DNA from: GCA-020345945 sp964596985
GTDB lineage: Archaea; Thermoproteota; Bathyarchaeia; RBG-16-48-13; GCA-020345945
NCBI GenBank assembly: GCA_964596985.1
Contig: CAZQWG010000002.1
Coordinates: 310,001-374,000 of the forward strand
DNA length: 64,000 nt
Reading direction: 5' to 3'
The translations under genes and the position numbers were made by a program. Every line of letters starts with the position of its first letter. Position 1 is the stretch's first letter. Below the pieces are notes generated by a model. That model did not search any database. It saw nothing but the letters and a program-made list of their open reading frames with translations, and was not told where the DNA came from. This document shows, in pieces, positions 52,406 to 61,724 of the stretch.

Positions 52406-53089
52406 TCATTCTTCAAAGGGTTTCTGTGATACGATTTCACGGTAATGGTTGCAGACATCTCTCAAGTCACATATACTGCATCTGGGGCCTAGGGGTTTAC
52501 AGATCTCTTTTCCGAATCGGACGAAGAGTTCGTTGAGATCCAGCCAGTATCTTCTGTCCACGATCTCTCTCAACTTCATCTCTGTCTGCTCCGGGCTCCT
52601 CGTTTCTACCAGTCCGATCCTGTTCGAGATCCTGTGCACATGGGTATCCACTGGGATCGCTGGACGATTGAACGCGTAGACCAGTACACAGTTTGCAGTC
52701 TTCCTCCCAACGCCTGGAAGGTGGAGTAGTTCCTCGAAGTCTTCAGGAACCTTACCCCCGTATTCCCGGGAGATTATGGATGCGACCTCCTTTATCTTCC
52801 GTGTCTTCACATTATAGAATCCTGCAGGTCTGATGAGCTGCTCGATGAGCTTGGGGTCTCCTTCCGCCAATTCCTCTGCATCCTTGTAGACCTCAAAGAG
52901 GGCGGAAGATGCTTTTCGCGTGTTCTCGTCCCTTGTCCTCTGGGAGAGTATCGTCGATATCAGCACCTTGAACGGGTCTCTTCTCCTCCTCGACCCGATC
53001 TCTCGAAGAGCTGTACTGTTCCCTCCTGTCTGCGCCTCAAGCATCCTCCGGATTCTGTTGAGGGCTTCGTGTGGGTCAATCGCCGGCAT
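52406..53089 (-). CDS. nth: Endonuclease III
   Basis: This 227-residue base-excision enzyme removes oxidised pyrimidines and cuts the DNA. The helix-hairpin-helix is LLHLPGVGRKTANCVL with the catalytic lysine in RKT; the catalytic aspartate is in IPVDTHVHRISNRIG. The [4Fe-4S] cluster motif C-x6-C-x2-C-x5-C is seen in CKPLGPRCSICDLRDVC. Length is normal. ATG start at 53089. Its stop lies 74 bases upstream of the NreA start, so the two repair genes may share a transcript. Confidence 0.94.
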   Translation of the reverse strand: MPAIDPHEALNRIRRMLEAQTGGNSTALREIGSRRRRDPFKVLISTILSQRTRDENTRKASSALFEVYKDAEELAEGDPKLIEQLIRPAGFYNVKTRKIKEVASIISREYGGKVPEDFEELLHLPGVGRKTANCVLVYAFNRPAIPVDTHVHRISNRIGLVETRSPEQTEMKLREIVDRRYWLDLNELFVRFGKEICKPLGPRCSICDLRDVCNHYREIVSQKPFEE

Positions 53090-53276
53090 GGTGAACTCTC
53101 TTTTTGCCTCGTATTGTCTGTGTTCTCCTATTAGGATTCGTCCCCTCGGCTTACTGGATGGTATGCCTGTCTCCTATTCCTGCCTGCTGCAAGATCCCGC
53201 TGAGATCGGGTTGACCGTGGTCGGCGAAAACCTAATGCCTGTTCTCCTCGTAGATCGGTCAGGGAGATAAGTAAGT

Positions 53277-54815
53277 ATGGGTAGTCCTCTTCTTTTGGGG
53301 GTTGACATTGGAACGTCGGGTTCTAAGGGTGTCTTGATAGGTGTAGACGGCAAGATTCTTGCAGAGGGGTACACCGAGCATGACGTAAGTCGACCGAAAC
53401 CGGGTTGGGCTGAACACGATCCCGAGGGGGTATGGTTTGGAGACTTCGTGAAGATCACCAAGATAATTCTGCAGGAATCCCGGGTTGATCCCGCTGAAAT
53501 AGAAGGTATCTGTGTCAGTGGCTTATGTCCTGACGTGGCTGCGGTAGACGAGAAAGGTAGACCGGTAAGACCTGGGATACTGTACGCCGATGTGAGACCT
53601 GTAGAGGAGATCAAGGTAGGAAAGGATACGATAGGGGACGAAAGGAGTCTGGATACTACTGGGAACGTTATATCGACTCAGGCCACTTGGCCCAAGATGC
53701 TGTGGCTTAAGAAGAATGAACCCGAGAACTGGGATCGAACGTTCAAGTTTCTTACCGGACACAGCTACGTTGTGATGAGGCTGACCGGTGAATACACCCA
53801 AGACTACACTGTCGCCAGTATGTCTGGCATCTTCGATTCAAAACGGCTCAGATGGGACGAAGACCTTGTGGATCTCGCCGGGGTTTCCATGGATAAGTTG
53901 CCTCGTGTCTGTCCTGCGCACGAGGTTGTGGGCGAGGTCGCTGAAGAGGCTGCTGCAGAGACCGGTCTCGCCAAGGGAACACCGGTAGTGGCTGGGTGCT
54001 GCGATGCCGTAGCCTCGATGCTCAGCGCAGGTGTAACCGAGAGCGGAGAATCCGTATTCTTCTACGGAACGACTGGGGTCTTGTTGATTTGTACCGATGA
54101 GTTGAAGCCTCACCCCAGCTTGATGAATGCTGTGAACGCTGTCCCAGGGAAGTTCATCCTCGTCGGCGCCGCTATGGCTACTTCCGGGGCTATCCTCAGA
54201 TGGTTCAGAGACGAATTCGCGCCATTAGAGAAGGCTGCGGAGCGTGAAGGCGGGGTGAACGCTTATCGTGCGCTTGATGACCTTGCATCAAAGATATCTC
54301 CCGGCTCAGAAGGTGTGATCATGCTACCGTATTTTGCAGGGGAGAGAACCCCCATTTTCGATCCGCTCGCCCGCGGGGTTGTCTTCGGTCTTCTACTGAA
54401 CCATACAAGGGCACACGTATACCGGGCAGCCCTCGAAGCGGTTGCCTACGGTCTGAACCATCATATCGAGATTCTGAGAAAGGTTGGTGCGGTGCCTGAC
54501 AAGATCTTTGTTGTCGATGGGGGGGCTCGGAGTAGGGTTTGGAGGCAGATAGTCAGCGATGTCATAAACATACCCCAACACTACATCGCTAAGGTTCCCG
54601 GGGCCCCGTTCGGCGGGGCTTACCTAGCAGGCTACGGGACAGGGATCTTTCATGACTTTGAAGTGTTGAAGAGCTGGAGAAAGGTCGACGAGACTACAGA
54701 GCCGAGGGCTGATGTCCATAGAACCTATATGAAGTTCTACTCTATCTATCGGAAGATGTACGATCGTATCAAGGATCTGTACGTCGAAGATGCGGAGGCC
54801 TCGGGAACAGTCTGA
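53277..54815 (+). CDS. FGGY-family carbohydrate kinase (xylulokinase-like)
   Basis: This 512-residue kinase phosphorylates a sugar or polyol. The N-terminal ATPase lobe starts with LLGVDIGTSGSKGVLIG, and PGWAEHDPEGVW is the substrate-loop motif of xylulokinase relatives. VAGCCDAVASMLSAGV, YGTTGVL, ERTPIFDPLARGVVFGL and the ATP-binding VDGGARSRVWRQIVSDV follow in family order. GGGAGAT lies before the ATG. The enolase-superfamily dehydratase gene follows 70 bases downstream, and together they suggest a route for a sugar acid or pentose. The exact substrate is unknown. Confidence 0.87.
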   Translation: MGSPLLLGVDIGTSGSKGVLIGVDGKILAEGYTEHDVSRPKPGWAEHDPEGVWFGDFVKITKIILQESRVDPAEIEGICVSGLCPDVAAVDEKGRPVRPGILYADVRPVEEIKVGKDTIGDERSLDTTGNVISTQATWPKMLWLKKNEPENWDRTFKFLTGHSYVVMRLTGEYTQDYTVASMSGIFDSKRLRWDEDLVDLAGVSMDKLPRVCPAHEVVGEVAEEAAAETGLAKGTPVVAGCCDAVASMLSAGVTESGESVFFYGTTGVLLICTDELKPHPSLMNAVNAVPGKFILVGAAMATSGAILRWFRDEFAPLEKAAEREGGVNAYRALDDLASKISPGSEGVIMLPYFAGERTPIFDPLARGVVFGLLLNHTRAHVYRAALEAVAYGLNHHIEILRKVGAVPDKIFVVDGGARSRVWRQIVSDVINIPQHYIAKVPGAPFGGAYLAGYGTGIFHDFEVLKSWRKVDETTEPRADVHRTYMKFYSIYRKMYDRIKDLYVEDAEASGTV

Positions 54816-54885
54816 GTCTTCCATCCCTCTGCGTCGAGTACTAGTTCGAATGAGGAAACAAGCCCTATCATGGAGAGAGTGAAGG

Positions 54886-55986
54886 TTGAAGATTACAGGT
54901 ATCAAATCCTATCAATTGAAGGGTAGACACTGGCCGAGATTCCCTTGGATTCTTGTCGAGGTCGAGACCGATGAAGGCATCTCAGGACTCGGCGAGTCAC
55001 TCCCTTACAAGACAGGCGGTATCGCTGAAGCCATAGAACTTCTTGGACGAGACTTAGCCGGTGAAGACCCCTTCAGAATAGAGAAGATATGGGAGGAGGC
55101 GTTCCGTCGGGGCGTCCCTATGCCTGCGCTGAGCGGCGTTGAGACGGCGCTCTGGGATATCGTGGGAAAGAAGTTAGGAACCCCTGTATACAATCTGCTC
55201 GGCGGCCGCTGCAGGGATAAGGTCAAGGTCTACGTTGACGGTTTCTTCCGCGGTGCAAAATACGTTGAAGAAGAGTACACCATGAAGGCTGTCGAGGCGG
55301 TCGAGCAAGGCTTCACAGCCTTAAAGATGGACGTCGACGAACCGATACCTTCGGCGAAACAGCTCAACCGCTCCATAAGCCTGGTAGACCTCAAACACAC
55401 AGTAAACATGGTCAAGGCGGTTCGCGACGCTGTCGGAGACGAAGTGGACCTAGCGATAGACGCCCATGGTGCCTTCGATACCGTAACCTCGATAAGGCTC
55501 GCCGAGAAGCTTGAGGAATTCGACTTGATGTGGATCGAGGACCCCATCCCCTCTGGAAACGCCTTGGCTATGGCTAAGATCTCTGCTGCTATCTCAACCC
55601 CGATCTGCACCGGGGAACTGCTGAATACCAGATACGAGTTCCGTGAACTACTGGAGAATCAGGCGGCTGATATCATAATGCCTGACCTTGCCCGGACCGG
55701 GGGTATTCTTGAGATGAAGAAGATAGCGGCACTCGCTGACACGTACTATATACCTGTTGCCCCGCACAACATGGTCGGTCCGGTAGCGACCATGGCCAGT
55801 GCCCATCTTTGTGCCTGTGTCCCTAACTTCCTTATTCTCGAGTTTCAACTCGGGGATGTGGACTGGCGAGATCAACTATTAGACAAACCAGTACCCGTTA
55901 AGAATGGGTGTATTGAGCTGCCGCGAGACCCAGGGATCGGTCTTGAACTGGACAGAGAGGAACTGGTGAAGCATCTAGTCGAGTAG
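54886..55986 (+). CDS. Mandelate racemase/sugar-acid dehydratase-like enolase-superfamily enzyme
   Basis: This 366-residue enzyme has the capping domain (residues 1-125, with ALSGVETALWDIVGK) and a beta barrel. Metal ligands are visible as Asp in LAIDAHGAF, Glu in MWIEDPI and Glu in ICTGELL; histidines in DAHGAF and VAPHNMVGP are candidate acid-base residues as in galactonate and mannonate-type dehydratases. The usual K-x-K strand reads ALKMDVDEP, with only one lysine, so it is not a classical racemase. The TTG start follows a GGAGAGAGTGAAGG stretch. It is downstream of the FGGY kinase and probably in its operon. Confidence 0.85.
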   Translation: MKITGIKSYQLKGRHWPRFPWILVEVETDEGISGLGESLPYKTGGIAEAIELLGRDLAGEDPFRIEKIWEEAFRRGVPMPALSGVETALWDIVGKKLGTPVYNLLGGRCRDKVKVYVDGFFRGAKYVEEEYTMKAVEAVEQGFTALKMDVDEPIPSAKQLNRSISLVDLKHTVNMVKAVRDAVGDEVDLAIDAHGAFDTVTSIRLAEKLEEFDLMWIEDPIPSGNALAMAKISAAISTPICTGELLNTRYEFRELLENQAADIIMPDLARTGGILEMKKIAALADTYYIPVAPHNMVGPVATMASAHLCACVPNFLILEFQLGDVDWRDQLLDKPVPVKNGCIELPRDPGIGLELDREELVKHLVE

Positions 55987-56066
55987 CAGAAGCCTGGAAC
56001 CTGAGGGAATCTTCTTCACCTATCGCTGGCAAGGATTACGTCTACCAGGTCGTCGTGTGCATCATC

Positions 56067-56074
56067 GATAAATA
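56067..56074 (+). promoter_or_regulatory. TATA-like box for the gene at 56108
   Basis: GATAAATA lies 34 bases before the TTG at 56108 in a 120-base gap after the dehydratase gene. Confidence 0.4.
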
Positions 56075-56107
56075 GAGATTTGTCAAGGCTTCCTACGGTG
56101 ATTGCTC

Positions 56108-56860
56108 TTGAAAGCTCTTGTTGTTTTGACTTCATCTGAATGTAAGCGTCTCATAGGGAAGGGGGTAGCTGCACTCCCTGAGGTTCAGAGTGCTCTGAAA
56201 TCTGGGCTGGTCGTTATCATAAAGGGTACCACAAACAGCTACGTCGCCGAGGAGATCCTCGGGAAACCGGTCGAGAAAGCCGACTTCAGACGGGGTGTCG
56301 TCCTTCCAGGTCTCCTTGGAGGATCGCCTCCCGCAGAGAGACAGATTCCAGACGTGATCATTGAGAAAGGGAAAGTCGTCGACCTGACCCTCGCGGAGGC
56401 TGTTCAGAAGCTGAGAGGTGGCGACGTCTTGATGAAAGGAGCGAACGCCCTTGACATCTTCGGGATGGCAGGAGTCTACGTAGGCTCCGACACCTCGGGG
56501 ACCATCGGTCTCTCGATAGGGACATTGATGGCGAGGGGTGTCAACTTCATAGTGCCTGTTGGCCTAGAGAAGTTCGTTCCAACCCCTATCCCCGATATTG
56601 TCGCGGAGGTAGGGATTGATAGGATTGATCTGTCTACCGGCCTGAAGCTCGGGATGATGCCTATCATAGGAAGAGTGATAACCGAGATAGAGGCGTTTGA
56701 GGTGCTGACGGAGGTATCGGCGACCAATATTGGGGGCGGCGGGGTCAACGGTGCCGAGGGGTCAAGAACCTTCCTGCTCAGTGGAAGCGAGAAGGAAGTC
56801 AAGAAGGGCTTTAAGCTCGCGAAAGAGATAATCGGAGAACCCCGGTTCCCTAAGACCTAA
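56108..56860 (+). CDS. Unrecognised soluble protein, Gly-rich
   Basis: This 250-residue protein is not recognised. It has no signal peptide or membrane helix. It alternates strands and glycine-rich turns: VVIIKGTTNSYVAEEILG near 40, LPGLLGGSPP near 75, GGDVLMKGANALDIFGMAGVYVG near 110-135, and ATNIGGGGVNGAEGSRTFLLSG near 215-235. The last could bind a phosphate or nucleotide. A TTG at 56102 is too close to GGTG (56097-56100), whereas the TTG at 56108 is correctly spaced. It sits between the sugar-acid dehydratase and the geranylgeranyl reductase genes; a metabolic role is plausible but unproven. Confidence 0.7.
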   Translation: MKALVVLTSSECKRLIGKGVAALPEVQSALKSGLVVIIKGTTNSYVAEEILGKPVEKADFRRGVVLPGLLGGSPPAERQIPDVIIEKGKVVDLTLAEAVQKLRGGDVLMKGANALDIFGMAGVYVGSDTSGTIGLSIGTLMARGVNFIVPVGLEKFVPTPIPDIVAEVGIDRIDLSTGLKLGMMPIIGRVITEIEAFEVLTEVSATNIGGGGVNGAEGSRTFLLSGSEKEVKKGFKLAKEIIGEPRFPKT

Positions 56861-57022
56861 CCCCTAATCTCTCTCCCCTCTCCGGGTTTAGAGGAGTAAT
56901 CAGGGAGACGCGATCTGGAACGCTATCTTGCTCATTGAATGGAGGTATTCTCGGAGAAGCCTCAGCAGAAAGTCTAGGATGAATAGGGTTCTGAGGGAGT
57001 GTGTGTGGACAGGTGACCCAAT

Positions 57023-58228
57023 TTGTATGAGGTTCTCGTAATCGGGGCTGGACCTGCCGGCGCTCTAGCCGCCAAGACGTGTGCTGAATCGGGTCTTAGG
57101 GTTGCCATTGTGGAAAAGGCGAAGATACCCCGACCGAAGACTTGCGGGGGAGGGGTGTCGTTGAAAGCCCTGAAACTCATAGGAACCCCGGTTCCAGAGG
57201 ATATCGTTGGGCAACGAATTGAAGGATATCGTTTCTTCTCACCTGAATTCAGGTCTATCGAGTTCGGATCAACAGAAACCCTTGCGATATCCACAAGTAG
57301 AGAGCAATTCGACGCTTTTCTAACCGGGCTGGCGACAGAACAAGGCTGTACGCTGTTTGACGGAGACCCAGTCGTAGACATCAAGATTGCTAACGATGGA
57401 ATCGTATGTAAACTTGCCAGCGGTAAAGTCCTCAAGGGATCTATCTTGGTCGGGGCAGACGGTGTAAATAGCATTACCGCGAGAATATCGGGGATACGGG
57501 AGAGATGGGAGAGCGATCAAGTAGGTCTATGTCTCGAGTCAACGGTAGATGTAGGCAGCGATGATTTAGGGGAGATAGTTGACCCAGAGATCTTCGAGCT
57601 TTATTTCCTTAATCTTCCGTTTGGATATGGCTGGGTCTTCCCGAAGAGGTCTTCGATATCGGTGGGCGTCGGTGGACGCCTATCGGATATAAAACAGCCA
57701 CAGAAGATGCTGATGGATTTCTGCACCCAAGTATCAGAACTGAAAGGGAGAGATATTGGAGTCTCGCGCTATCACGCTCATCTGGTTCCTGCCGGCGGTT
57801 TCCGGCGGAAGTATGTAAGCGATAGGGTATTACTCGTAGGCGACGCCGCTGGATTCGTCGACCCATTGACTGGTGAAGGGATATACTACGCCATGAAAAG
57901 CGGAATCATTGCGGCTGAAACCTGCGTTGACGCTCTCAATTCCGATCGTTATGGTGCTGCCTTCTTAGAGAGCGGCTTCTGCGGTGCCTGTGAATCTGCC
58001 TTCGGCAGAGATCTAGAGACAGCTCTTAGCTTGACCTACAAGGTTCACGGCAATCTCGACCTCTTCTTCAGCTTTCTAGAGGACCGCGCCGGAGAAATAG
58101 GTCCTGCTCTAGTCAAGGGCGAGAAAAACTATGGAATGATTCAAAGAGAACTGATTCTCGGTTTTCCTCGATTGTTACTGCGGGCGTCTTCAAAGCTGAT
58201 TAGTAAGAAGCTTCGTCGGATGCTATGA
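57023..58228 (+). CDS. Geranylgeranyl reductase family FAD protein
   Basis: This 401-residue flavoprotein resembles archaeal geranylgeranyl reductases, which saturate the isoprenoid chains of membrane lipids. VLVIGAGPAGALAAKTCAESG is the FAD-binding Rossmann motif, KIPRPKTCGGGVS the family's cysteine-containing loop, SILVGADGVNS and RVLLVGDAAGFVDPLTGEGIYYAMKSG the second and third flavin motifs. YGYGWVF-type residues are seen as FGYGWVFPK. The TTG start has GGTGA six bases upstream. Other quinone or polyprenyl reductases of this superfamily cannot be excluded. Confidence 0.87.
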   Translation: MYEVLVIGAGPAGALAAKTCAESGLRVAIVEKAKIPRPKTCGGGVSLKALKLIGTPVPEDIVGQRIEGYRFFSPEFRSIEFGSTETLAISTSREQFDAFLTGLATEQGCTLFDGDPVVDIKIANDGIVCKLASGKVLKGSILVGADGVNSITARISGIRERWESDQVGLCLESTVDVGSDDLGEIVDPEIFELYFLNLPFGYGWVFPKRSSISVGVGGRLSDIKQPQKMLMDFCTQVSELKGRDIGVSRYHAHLVPAGGFRRKYVSDRVLLVGDAAGFVDPLTGEGIYYAMKSGIIAAETCVDALNSDRYGAAFLESGFCGACESAFGRDLETALSLTYKVHGNLDLFFSFLEDRAGEIGPALVKGEKNYGMIQRELILGFPRLLLRASSKLISKKLRRML

Positions 58229-58372
58229 TAAACCGAAGCATGCCTCATCTGACACCGTATATGTCTATGCAATATTTGAAAAAGGTGGAAAACCATATTC
58301 CGGGTTAAAGTCGTATCTGAACTTGAGAATAGCTGGGTTGATTGAACACTCGGCTAGACGTTGGTGGTATCT

Positions 58373-60124
58373 TTGAAGAAGACGGAACTTTCGAGACTTG
58401 AAAGCCGAATATTGGGGGAAGCCTCCATCGAGGAACCTTGGAGAATCGTCCAGGAGTTCTCGAAGCTAAATAGAATCTCTGGTAGTGAAGACGAACGTAG
58501 GGCAGCAAATCTCCTCATCGGCAAGCTTCGAGAATGGGGTGTACCCGTGAAGGTATACGAACCGGAACTCTACCTTAGTATACCTTTGTCTGCCGAGGTC
58601 AAGGTTCTAGCTCCCGAAGAAGAGGCATTCCTAGCGAGGCCTCCATCCTTCTCCGCGTCGGGTAGCGTCGAAGGAGACGTCGTCTACGTACCATCAAAGT
58701 GGGCGGAGGCTACTACAGACCTCTTCGACCTGAAGGCTCAAAGAGATGTTGACGTTCGCGGGAAGATCGTTCTAACCGAAGGCCTCTCGATAATTCCTCA
58801 GACGATCCGCTACTTCGAAGAGAACGGTGCGATAGGACAGATCGCGGTTCACCCAGGGAAGAGAATCCACGAGGGCATATCTACGTCGATATGGGGAACA
58901 CCGACGCCGGACAATGTGAACACGAAACCTAAGACTCCTCTGGCAAGTGTGAACAGGGTTGACGGCGACTATCTCAAGAAGAGGGCCGAGAAAGGAGGTC
59001 TCCGAGTAAGGATTACCGCCCGGCTTGATGAACGTTGGAAGAAGTGTCTCATTCCGGTGGCTGAGATCAAAGGATCGAAAGACCCCGAGAGTTTTGTCCT
59101 CCTGCATGGACACTACGACTCTTGGTACTATGGTGTAGGTGACAACGCCGTTGGGAATGGGGCGATGCTGGAGATCGCGCGTGTCTTCAGTAAGTACAAA
59201 GATAGTGTTGAACGGAGTCTCCGAGTAGCTTGGTGGCCGGGGCATTCTACGGGTCGATATGCTGGTTCCACGTGGTACTGCGATCAATTCGGTGTCGACC
59301 TTGCCGAGAACTGTGTTGCCCAGGTGAACTGCGACTCTCCTGGTTGCAGGTGGGCCTCCTCGTACGACGAGGTGATGATCATGGCAGAGGCGGAGGGATT
59401 CTGCAAGAAGGCGATAGAAGACGCAACCGGTATAAAGGCCGAGAGGGTGCGGCCGATCAAAGCGGGAGACTACTCGTTCAACAACGTCGGAATAACCTCG
59501 TTCTATATGCTGCTGTCCAGCATGCCGAGACACGTCGCTAAGGAGAAGGGACTCTATGCTGTCGGGGGGTGCGGTGGAAACATAGAGTGGCACACAGAAG
59601 CAGATACCTTGGAGATAGCAGACAAGGAGTATCTACTACGGGACATCAAGGTATATCTAGCTACGCTTCTCCGAGTATTGAACTCGGAGATCTACCCCTT
59701 CGACTTCCGAAGCACTGTAGTTGAGTCCTTGGAATACATCCGACGCTACTCCAAAGACGCTGCGGGTAGATTCGATCTAAACCCTGTGATCGATGAGCTT
59801 ACGAGGCTTGGAGAGGACCTGGAAGTCTTCTACGGTACGGCTGGGAATGAGACGCTTCAAAGAGATGAGGAGAGGGTCAAGAGTATCAACGAGATAATAG
59901 TTCGATTAGGACGCATTCTGATCCCCCTTAGTTATGCGAGAGAGGGAACCTTCGACCATGATCCTGCGGTTCCAACACCTCACTTCCCTGACCTCGCGCT
60001 GGTCAGAGACCTCCAGGATATGGAGGAGACAAGTGACGAGTATAGGTTTCTTCTGAATCAATTAACCAGGAAGAGGAATCGCGTTGTCTACGGTCTAAAA
60101 GAGGCTAGAAGGCTTCTTAAGTGA
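58373..60124 (+). CDS. M28-like peptidase with PA-type insert
   Basis: This protein of about 583 residues has the layout of M28 zinc aminopeptidases carrying a protease-associated domain. VLLHGHYDSWYYGVGDNAVGNGAMLEIA gives the first zinc ligands (His-x-Asp, then Asp). Where most M28 enzymes have the catalytic and metal-binding Glu-Glu (EExGxxGS), this one reads WWPGHSTGRYAGSTWY, so the glutamates are absent. A late histidine is seen in IEWHTEADT. There is no signal peptide. The TTG at 58373 has GGTGGT five bases upstream; a TTG at 58361 is also open. It may be a divergent hydrolase rather than a standard peptidase. Confidence 0.78.
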   Translation: MKKTELSRLESRILGEASIEEPWRIVQEFSKLNRISGSEDERRAANLLIGKLREWGVPVKVYEPELYLSIPLSAEVKVLAPEEEAFLARPPSFSASGSVEGDVVYVPSKWAEATTDLFDLKAQRDVDVRGKIVLTEGLSIIPQTIRYFEENGAIGQIAVHPGKRIHEGISTSIWGTPTPDNVNTKPKTPLASVNRVDGDYLKKRAEKGGLRVRITARLDERWKKCLIPVAEIKGSKDPESFVLLHGHYDSWYYGVGDNAVGNGAMLEIARVFSKYKDSVERSLRVAWWPGHSTGRYAGSTWYCDQFGVDLAENCVAQVNCDSPGCRWASSYDEVMIMAEAEGFCKKAIEDATGIKAERVRPIKAGDYSFNNVGITSFYMLLSSMPRHVAKEKGLYAVGGCGGNIEWHTEADTLEIADKEYLLRDIKVYLATLLRVLNSEIYPFDFRSTVVESLEYIRRYSKDAAGRFDLNPVIDELTRLGEDLEVFYGTAGNETLQRDEERVKSINEIIVRLGRILIPLSYAREGTFDHDPAVPTPHFPDLALVRDLQDMEETSDEYRFLLNQLTRKRNRVVYGLKEARRLLK

Positions 60125-60284
60125 TCGAAACGCCTTCCTCCTCCGAATTATTCATATATCGTCTAGTCTATTCATGACACCACTTGTAGCGTCTCACGGT
60201 CAGTTCAAGATCCCTCTTGGATGGCTGATCATTGTACTGTCAGCTCAAGTGTGACCCCGCCGAATATGCTGTGAGGAATTTGCT

Positions 60285-61088
60285 TTGCTTGGTCAGATGC
60301 TTCAGATACTTGAGATGATTAATTCAGGTCTCATAATAATACTCATCAAACTAGTAGTTTCTTTGGCTGCCATCTGGATTGGATACAAGATTACTAGTAA
60401 GTACTTCTTCCGGGTTGGGGCGAGGCTCAAACTTGAGGAGCATGTCCTGAATCTGATTCAACTCATAGCTAGAATATTTGCCGTCTGGTTGGCATTGATG
60501 ACCGTGGTGCAGATACTTGGTTTGCCATCAAGCTGGTTCGTGGGGGCTTCTGCCCTTGTAGGAACTGCAATCGGCTTCGGCTCCTCTCAGACCATCGGTA
60601 ACTTCATGGCGGGTCTGTATATTCTGATCAGTAGACCATTCGCTGTCGGTGACTTTGTTAAGATCGGAGATGTGGAAGGCGAAGTCGAAGAGATATCAAT
60701 CAACTATACCATGATATACGTGAGGACACGGAACCTGGTGAAGATACCTAATACCCAGGTGCTTAATAGCAGAATCACCCACTGCACAAAAGAGGGCGTA
60801 ATCGACTACAGCTTCACGCTCAATTGTTTTGATCACAGTCTTGACAACAAGGAGATCGTCAAGAACGTCTTGGAGCCTGTCATCGAGGAGTTCTGTAAGG
60901 AGCACGAGAAACAGCTTGTAGACACGCCGAAGTACTACCTTGTTGACACCGACCGGGGAGGAAAGGCTTTCTCGATAAGACTATTCTTTCGTAAAGGAGA
61001 TGCGAGGTCACTCTACAATCTTCAGCCTGAGCTGCTTAAGATGATGGTTGATCGTTACTACATGGAAAAGACCAAGAAGACTGGCTGA
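60285..61088 (+). CDS. MscS-type mechanosensitive channel
   Basis: This 267-residue channel releases solutes when the membrane is stretched. Three N-terminal helices (about 10-35, 55-80, 85-118) end in the pore-lining GTAIGFGSSQTIGNFMAGLYILISRPFAVGDFVKIG, a strong match to the MscS core, followed by the beta domain (EGEVEEISINYTMI) and an alpha/beta C terminus. The TTG at 60285 has TGAGGA upstream; the ATG at 60297 is possible. A second MscS gene lies at 61725-62531 on the other strand. Confidence 0.9.
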   Translation: MLGQMLQILEMINSGLIIILIKLVVSLAAIWIGYKITSKYFFRVGARLKLEEHVLNLIQLIARIFAVWLALMTVVQILGLPSSWFVGASALVGTAIGFGSSQTIGNFMAGLYILISRPFAVGDFVKIGDVEGEVEEISINYTMIYVRTRNLVKIPNTQVLNSRITHCTKEGVIDYSFTLNCFDHSLDNKEIVKNVLEPVIEEFCKEHEKQLVDTPKYYLVDTDRGGKAFSIRLFFRKGDARSLYNLQPELLKMMVDRYYMEKTKKTG

Positions 61089-61217
61089 GATATCTTTGAG
61101 TACTTTCGAACTTGCGATCGATGAATTCAGAATTTTGCTTGCTTTATGCTCATTCTTCTAGGAACGTTTTGAAGATCTACCAAGACATAGAGGCTCGGTG
61201 GCAATGCAGGCGTACTC

Positions 61218-61226
61218 CTTATAATT
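61218..61226 (+). promoter_or_regulatory. TATA-like box for the ATP-cone gene
   Basis: CTTATAATT lies 26 bases before the ATG at 61253, which fits a leaderless or near-leaderless transcript. It is the strongest TATA-like sequence of the right-hand part of the window. Confidence 0.5.
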
Positions 61227-61252
61227 CTAATTGAATATTATGCATATCGGTG

Positions 61253-61513
61253 ATGGTTATGGTTAAGGTAAAGAAAAGAGATGGAAGAATAGAGGAATTC
61301 GTAGAATCAAAAATCATTGCGGGATGCAAGAAGGCTGGTGCGACAGCTGAGGAAGCTGTTAAAGTAGCAAAGGAAGTCTCTATGCAAGTTGTCAAAATGG
61401 CGATAATCCCGGCGGAGAAACTATCAGACCTAGTGTTAGCTGCCCTCAGAAAGGTCAATAAGGCCGCTGCAGACGCATTCAATAAGTTCAGAGAAAAGAA
61501 GTATTCCAAGTAA
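61253..61513 (+). CDS. Stand-alone ATP-cone domain protein
   Basis: This 86-residue protein consists of little more than one ATP-cone domain: VKVKKRDGRIEEFVESKII at the N terminus, GCKKAGATAEEAVKVAKEV in the middle, and IPAEKLSDLVLAALRKVN near the end. ATP-cones sense ATP/dATP levels in ribonucleotide reductases and NrdR; here no enzyme or DNA-binding domain is attached. The C terminus is basic (KFREKKYSK). The GTG at 61250, ATG at 61253 and ATG at 61259 are all open; the TATA distance favours the first two. A regulatory role through a partner is inferred. Confidence 0.75.
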   Translation: MVMVKVKKRDGRIEEFVESKIIAGCKKAGATAEEAVKVAKEVSMQVVKMAIIPAEKLSDLVLAALRKVNKAAADAFNKFREKKYSK

Positions 61514-61724
61514 TCTCTGGGCAATCGCTAGCTCAATCTCACCTAGCTATCTTTCTTATCGCCTCGTAGGGAGCATCCTCCTCCTCATGATCGGGCGATT
61601 CTGATATCCCATCAATGCTGGCAGACATTCTGCTTCAACCTTTTTTCGAGCAACAGAGACAGACGCCTATGTTTGTAGATCTGAAGTCGTTGATCAAGTC
61701 TTGAGCCCCATTCTCTGGGCTTTA

